This document shows, piece after piece, positions 60,844 through 64,000 of a DNA stretch of 64,000 nt (position 1 is its first letter; every line of letters begins with the position of its first letter). The notes under the pieces were generated by a model. The model was not told the origin of the DNA, did no database searches, and was given only the letters and a program-made list of their open reading frames with translations. A program made the translations under genes and the position numbers. Source of the DNA: Holophagales bacterium (lineage in GTDB: Bacteria > Acidobacteriota > Thermoanaerobaculia > UBA5066); assembly GCA_016716705.1 (NCBI GenBank), contig JADJVF010000002.1:1-64000 (forward strand), read 5' to 3'.

Positions 60844-63800
60844 CTAGCCGAGCCTCCGGATCGCGAAGAGACCGACCCCGGCGAGAAGCAGCGCGAGGAG
60901 CGCGGCGCCCGCACCCCCGAGAACCGGGATCACCGCCTCTGCCTGCACGACGGCCGGGAGAATCGTACCGACGGCCTGGACCGTCGCGATCGTGCCGTTC
61001 ACCGGCGCGGAGAGGTTCACGAAGAAGGTCTTCGGCGACCCGCTCGTCGCGTTCGTCGTGATCGTCACGGAGAAGGTCATCGTCGTCGTCCCGGGCGGGA
61101 ACGTGACCATCCCGCTCGCCGCGACGTAGTCGCCCGCCGCGGCCGAGGCCGTGCCGTCGGCCGTCGCCCAGCTGACCGTGACCGGCTGCGAGCTCGGATT
61201 CGAGAGCGTGAGCGTGAAGGTGAAGGTCGTGCTCCCGACGACCGCTGCCGGGGCCGAGACGTTCGCCAGGGAGATGGCGGGCTGCGGGTCGTCGCCCGTG
61301 ATCGTGCCCGTCGCCGTCCCGCCGCCGCCGATCGCCGTGCCGGCGCTGCCGGCGGAGAGGACCACGGCGAAGGCTTCGTCCGGCTCGAATGTCCCGTCGC
61401 CGTTCACGGTGACCGAGAACGGCTGCGACGTGACACCCGCGGAGAAGGTCAGGGTCTGCGTCCTGGGCACGTAGTCGCCGTCGGCCGCCATCGCCGTGCC
61501 GTCGGCCGTCGCCGCCTGAACGGAGACCGTCGACCCCGCGGCCGGCGCCAGGTTCACGGTGAAGGTGAAGACCGTCGTCCCGGCGTTCCCTTCGGCCTGC
61601 GAGACGTTCCCGATCGTGAACGTCGGGGTGGGCGAGTCGTCGTTCTGGATCGTCCCCTGCCCCTGGACGTCCCCGGGCGTGGCGTTCGCGGGGTTCGAGA
61701 GGTTCACGAAGAAGGTCTCGTCCGGCTCGTCGGTCGTGTCCCCGTTGACGTTCACCGTCGCCGGCTGGGTCGTGACGCCGGGCGGGAACGTCAGCGTCCC
61801 GCCGGCGGCGGCGTAGTCGAGGCCCGCCGTCGTCGCCGTCCCGTTCGCCGTGACCCAATCGACGGTGACGGTCTGGTAGCTGGCGTTGGAGAGGGAGACC
61901 GTGAAGGTGAACGGGGTCGTTCCCGCGTTCGTCTCGAGCGCCGCGACGTCGTCGACGGAGATCGACGGCGTGACGTCGTCGTTCGTGATCGTCCCCGTGG
62001 CCGTTCCCCCGGCGCCGATCGCCGCCCCGCCGGTGGGTCCGCTCAGGGCCACCGCGAAGGCCTCGGTCGGCTCGTACTTCGTGTCCCCGTTCACCGTCAC
62101 CTGGAAGGTCTGCGAGGTCGAGCCGATCGGGAAGGCGAGCCCCTGCGTGCTCGCCACGTAGTCGCCGTCGGCCGTCGTCGCCGACCCGTCCGACGTCGTC
62201 GCGGTGACGCCCGTCGCCGAGCCCGACGCCGGCGAGAGGCTGACCGTGAACGTGAAGATCGTCGTCCCCGCGTTCCCCTCTGCCTGCGAGACGTTCGCGA
62301 TCGAGAACGTCGGAGTCGGCGAGTCGTCGTTCAGGATCGTCCCCTGCGCCTGGGGGTCGCCGACCGTGGCGTTCGAGGGGGAGCTGAGGTTGACGAAGAA
62401 GGTCTCGTCCGGCTCGTCCGTCCCGTCGCCGTTGACGTTCACCGTCAGCGGCTGCGTCGTCACCCCCGGGCTGAACGTGAGAGTCCCGGCGGCGGAGGCG
62501 TAGTCGGCGCCCACCGTCGTGGCGGTCCCGTCGGCCGTCGCGTAGTTCACCGTGACTGTCTGGGAGCTCGGATTCGAGAGCGTCGCCGTGAAGCCGAACG
62601 GCGCGGATCCGGCATTCCCCTCGAGCCCCGAGACGTCTCCGATCGAGATCGACGGGACCGGGTCGTCGTTCGTGATCGTGCCGGTCGCGGCCGGGCTGCC
62701 GATCGTCGTCCCCGCGCTCGCGCCGCTGAGGGTCACCGTGAACGTCTCGGCCGGCTCGTTCTTCGTGTCGCCGTTCACCGTGACCTGGAAGGACTGCGAG
62801 GTGGACCCGGCTGGGAAGCTGACGAGCTGCGCGTTCGAGACGTAGTCGGAGTCGGCCGTCGTGGCCGACCCGTCCGACGTCGTCGCCGTCACGCTCGTCG
62901 GCCCCGCGGCCGCCGGCGAGAGGCTCACCGTGAATGTGAACGTCGTCGCGCCGGCGTTCCCCTCGGCCTGCGAGACGCTCGCGATCGAGAACGAGGGCGT
63001 GGTCGAGTCGTCGTTCTGGATGCTGCCCTGGCCCTGGGTGTCGCTGATCCCCGCGTTCACCCCGTTCGTCAGGTTCACCGCGAAGGACTCGAGGTTCTCG
63101 TCGGTCGTGTCTCCGTTCACGTTCACGGTGAGGGGCGCGCTCGAGGTCCCGGCAGGGATCGTCAGGACCCCGGACGCGGCGACGTAGTCCGCGTTCGCGA
63201 CGGTGGCTGTCCCGTCGGCCGTCGCGTAGTTGACGGTGACCGTCTGGGCGGTCGGGTTCGAGAGGGAGACCGTGAAGGTGAAGGGGGTCGGTCCGACGTC
63301 TCCCTCGAGCGCGGAGACGTCGTCGATCGTGATCGACGGCACCGGGTCGTCGTTCTGGATCGTCCCGGTTCCCGCGCCGGGCGCCAGGATGGTCGTCCCG
63401 CTGTTGAGGCTCAGGGCGACCGCGAAGGTCTCGTCGGGCTCCCGCTTCGTGTCGCCGTTCACCGTCACGGAGAAGGTCTGCGCCGTGACCCCGGCGGGGA
63501 ATGAGAGGACCTGTACCTTCGCGTCGTAGTCGCCGTCGGCCGTGGTGGCCGTTCCATTGGCCGTCGTGGCCGTCACCGTCTCGGGCGACGCCGAGGGGGG
63601 CGTCAGGTTCACGGTGAACGCGTACGTCGTCGTCCCCGCGTTCCCTTCCGACTGCGTCACGTCGCCCACGGAGAAGGTCGGGCTCGGGGCGTCGTCGTTC
63701 TGGATCGTCCCCTCTCCGGCACCGTCGAGGATCGTGGCGTTCAGAGGGCCCGAGAGGTTCACGAAGAAGTTCTGGTCGGGCTCCTCCGTCGTGTCGCCGT

Positions 63801-64000
63801 TGACGAGGACGACGACGGGCTGGGAGGTGACCCCGGGGGTGAAGGTGACGACCCCGGCCGACGCCTGGAAGTCCTCGGGGGTCGCGGCCGAGCCGGCCGC
63901 GGCGGCGAAGTTGACGGTCACGGTCTGGGTGCTCGCGTTCGAGAGGGAGACCGTGAACGTGAAGGGGGTCGTACCCGCGTTCCCCTCGAGGCCGGAGGCG
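60844..64000 (-). CDS. Calx-beta repeat surface protein, N-terminus beyond window
   Basis: At least 1050 residues, frame open at the right edge. Nine Calx-beta units of about 110 residues, alternating two subtypes (…VSQAEGNAGTTxFTFTVxLxP and …LEGNAGxTPFTFTVSLSNxS), each with Ca-binding acidic positions such as NGDTTDEPDETFFVNLSNPA. The C-terminus is IPVLGGAGAALLALLLAGVG LFAIRRLG: an IPTL-like segment, one membrane helix and basic residues, the layout of a protein-sorting tail. Secreted, calcium-binding adhesin or matrix protein by analogy. Ends ten bases from prfC (convergent). Confidence 0.9.
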   Translation of the reverse strand, partial: ASGLEGNAGTTPFTFTVSLSNASTQTVTVNFAAAAGSAATPEDFQASAGVVTFTPGVTSQPVVVLVNGDTTEEPDQNFFVNLSGPLNATILDGAGEGTIQNDDAPSPTFSVGDVTQSEGNAGTTTYAFTVNLTPPSASPETVTATTANGTATTADGDYDAKVQVLSFPAGVTAQTFSVTVNGDTKREPDETFAVALSLNSGTTILAPGAGTGTIQNDDPVPSITIDDVSALEGDVGPTPFTFTVSLSNPTAQTVTVNYATADGTATVANADYVAASGVLTIPAGTSSAPLTVNVNGDTTDENLESFAVNLTNGVNAGISDTQGQGSIQNDDSTTPSFSIASVSQAEGNAGATTFTFTVSLSPAAAGPTSVTATTSDGSATTADSDYVSNAQLVSFPAGSTSQSFQVTVNGDTKNEPAETFTVTLSGASAGTTIGSPAATGTITNDDPVPSISIGDVSGLEGNAGSAPFGFTATLSNPSSQTVTVNYATADGTATTVGADYASAAGTLTFSPGVTTQPLTVNVNGDGTDEPDETFFVNLSSPSNATVGDPQAQGTILNDDSPTPTFSIANVSQAEGNAGTTIFTFTVSLSPASGSATGVTATTSDGSATTADGDYVASTQGLAFPIGSTSQTFQVTVNGDTKYEPTEAFAVALSGPTGGAAIGAGGTATGTITNDDVTPSISVDDVAALETNAGTTPFTFTVSLSNASYQTVTVDWVTANGTATTAGLDYAAAGGTLTFPPGVTTQPATVNVNGDTTDEPDETFFVNLSNPANATPGDVQGQGTIQNDDSPTPTFTIGNVSQAEGNAGTTVFTFTVNLAPAAGSTVSVQAATADGTAMAADGDYVPRTQTLTFSAGVTSQPFSVTVNGDGTFEPDEAFAVVLSAGSAGTAIGGGGTATGTITGDDPQPAISLANVSAPAAVVGSTTFTFTLTLSNPSSQPVTVSWATADGTASAAAGDYVAASGMVTFPPGTTTMTFSVTITTNATSGSPKTFFVNLSAPVNGTIATVQAVGTILPAVVQAEAVIPVLGGAGAALLALLLAGVGLFAIRRLG

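Noticed and set aside
60844..64000. Long-period DNA repeats as mobile or CRISPR-like element
   Set aside because: They are coding Calx-beta domains with protein-level conservation and no spacer structure.

Overview
The window is about 70% GC, densely packed, and reads as chromosome of a Gram-negative bacterium. Two outer-membrane beta-barrels, an OmpA protein, a Sec-exported multiheme cytochrome and a VgrG/PAAR pair support that. The mixture of giant c-type cytochrome, beta-propeller sensor kinases, Calx-beta surface protein and an rplU-rpmA-obgE-nadD-rsfS operon suggests an uncultured Acidobacteriota-like lineage. That assignment is inference from gene content only.

Layout. 1-4.2 kb: nucleotide-sugar genes on the minus strand (gmd, fcl, a decayed nucleotide-sugar dehydrogenase running off the left edge) plus a truncated second copy of fcl. 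4.2-8.2 kb: an accessory island of small minus-strand modules (four nucleotidyltransferase genes, three tiny partner proteins, two PIN toxin/antitoxin pairs), punctuated by four copies of a ~33-bp repeat built on a GTAGA-N2 heptad. 8.2-15.7 kb: subtilase, holA, a TraR/DksA-type zinc finger protein, a sigma-54 activator, rsfS-nadD-obgE-rpmA-rplU. 15.9-20.4 kb: a secreted unknown, an ECF sigma operon, trxB, sixA. 20.4-23.6 kb: a divergent GH13 phosphorylase and a GT81-type synthase, best read as glucosylglycerate metabolism. 23.6-30.8 kb: a PF07399-type antiporter and a complete mrpABCDEFG operon. 30.9-39.4 kb: a four-gene minus-strand locus of membrane-anchored flavin/2Fe-2S reductase, b-type membrane cytochrome, 63-heme cytochrome c and outer-membrane barrel, which looks like a trans-envelope electron conduit. 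39.4-42.7 kb: PAAR, a DUF6931-like protein and a frameshifted VgrG. 42.8-51.6 kb: two orphan sensor kinases, a TrmN6-like methyltransferase (frameshifted), an LTxxQ periplasmic protein and a Tat-type amidase. 51.8-54.6 kb: mscL, a DUF481 barrel, a run of 79 G, and ompA. 54.8-60.8 kb: archaeal-type gatE and gatD overlapping as an operon, a quinone-reductase-like enzyme, prfC. 60.8-64 kb: the C-terminal part of a Calx-beta repeat protein that runs off the right edge.

Most striking are the archaeal-type GatDE amidotransferase in a bacterial context, the 63-heme cytochrome with its complete-looking envelope partners, and the cassette-like toxin/nucleotidyltransferase island with its repeat. Four genes (dehydrogenase, GH13, vgrG, trmN6) carry single-base frame breaks and there is a 79-base G run, so local sequence error is a real possibility and should be weighed before calling these genes dead.
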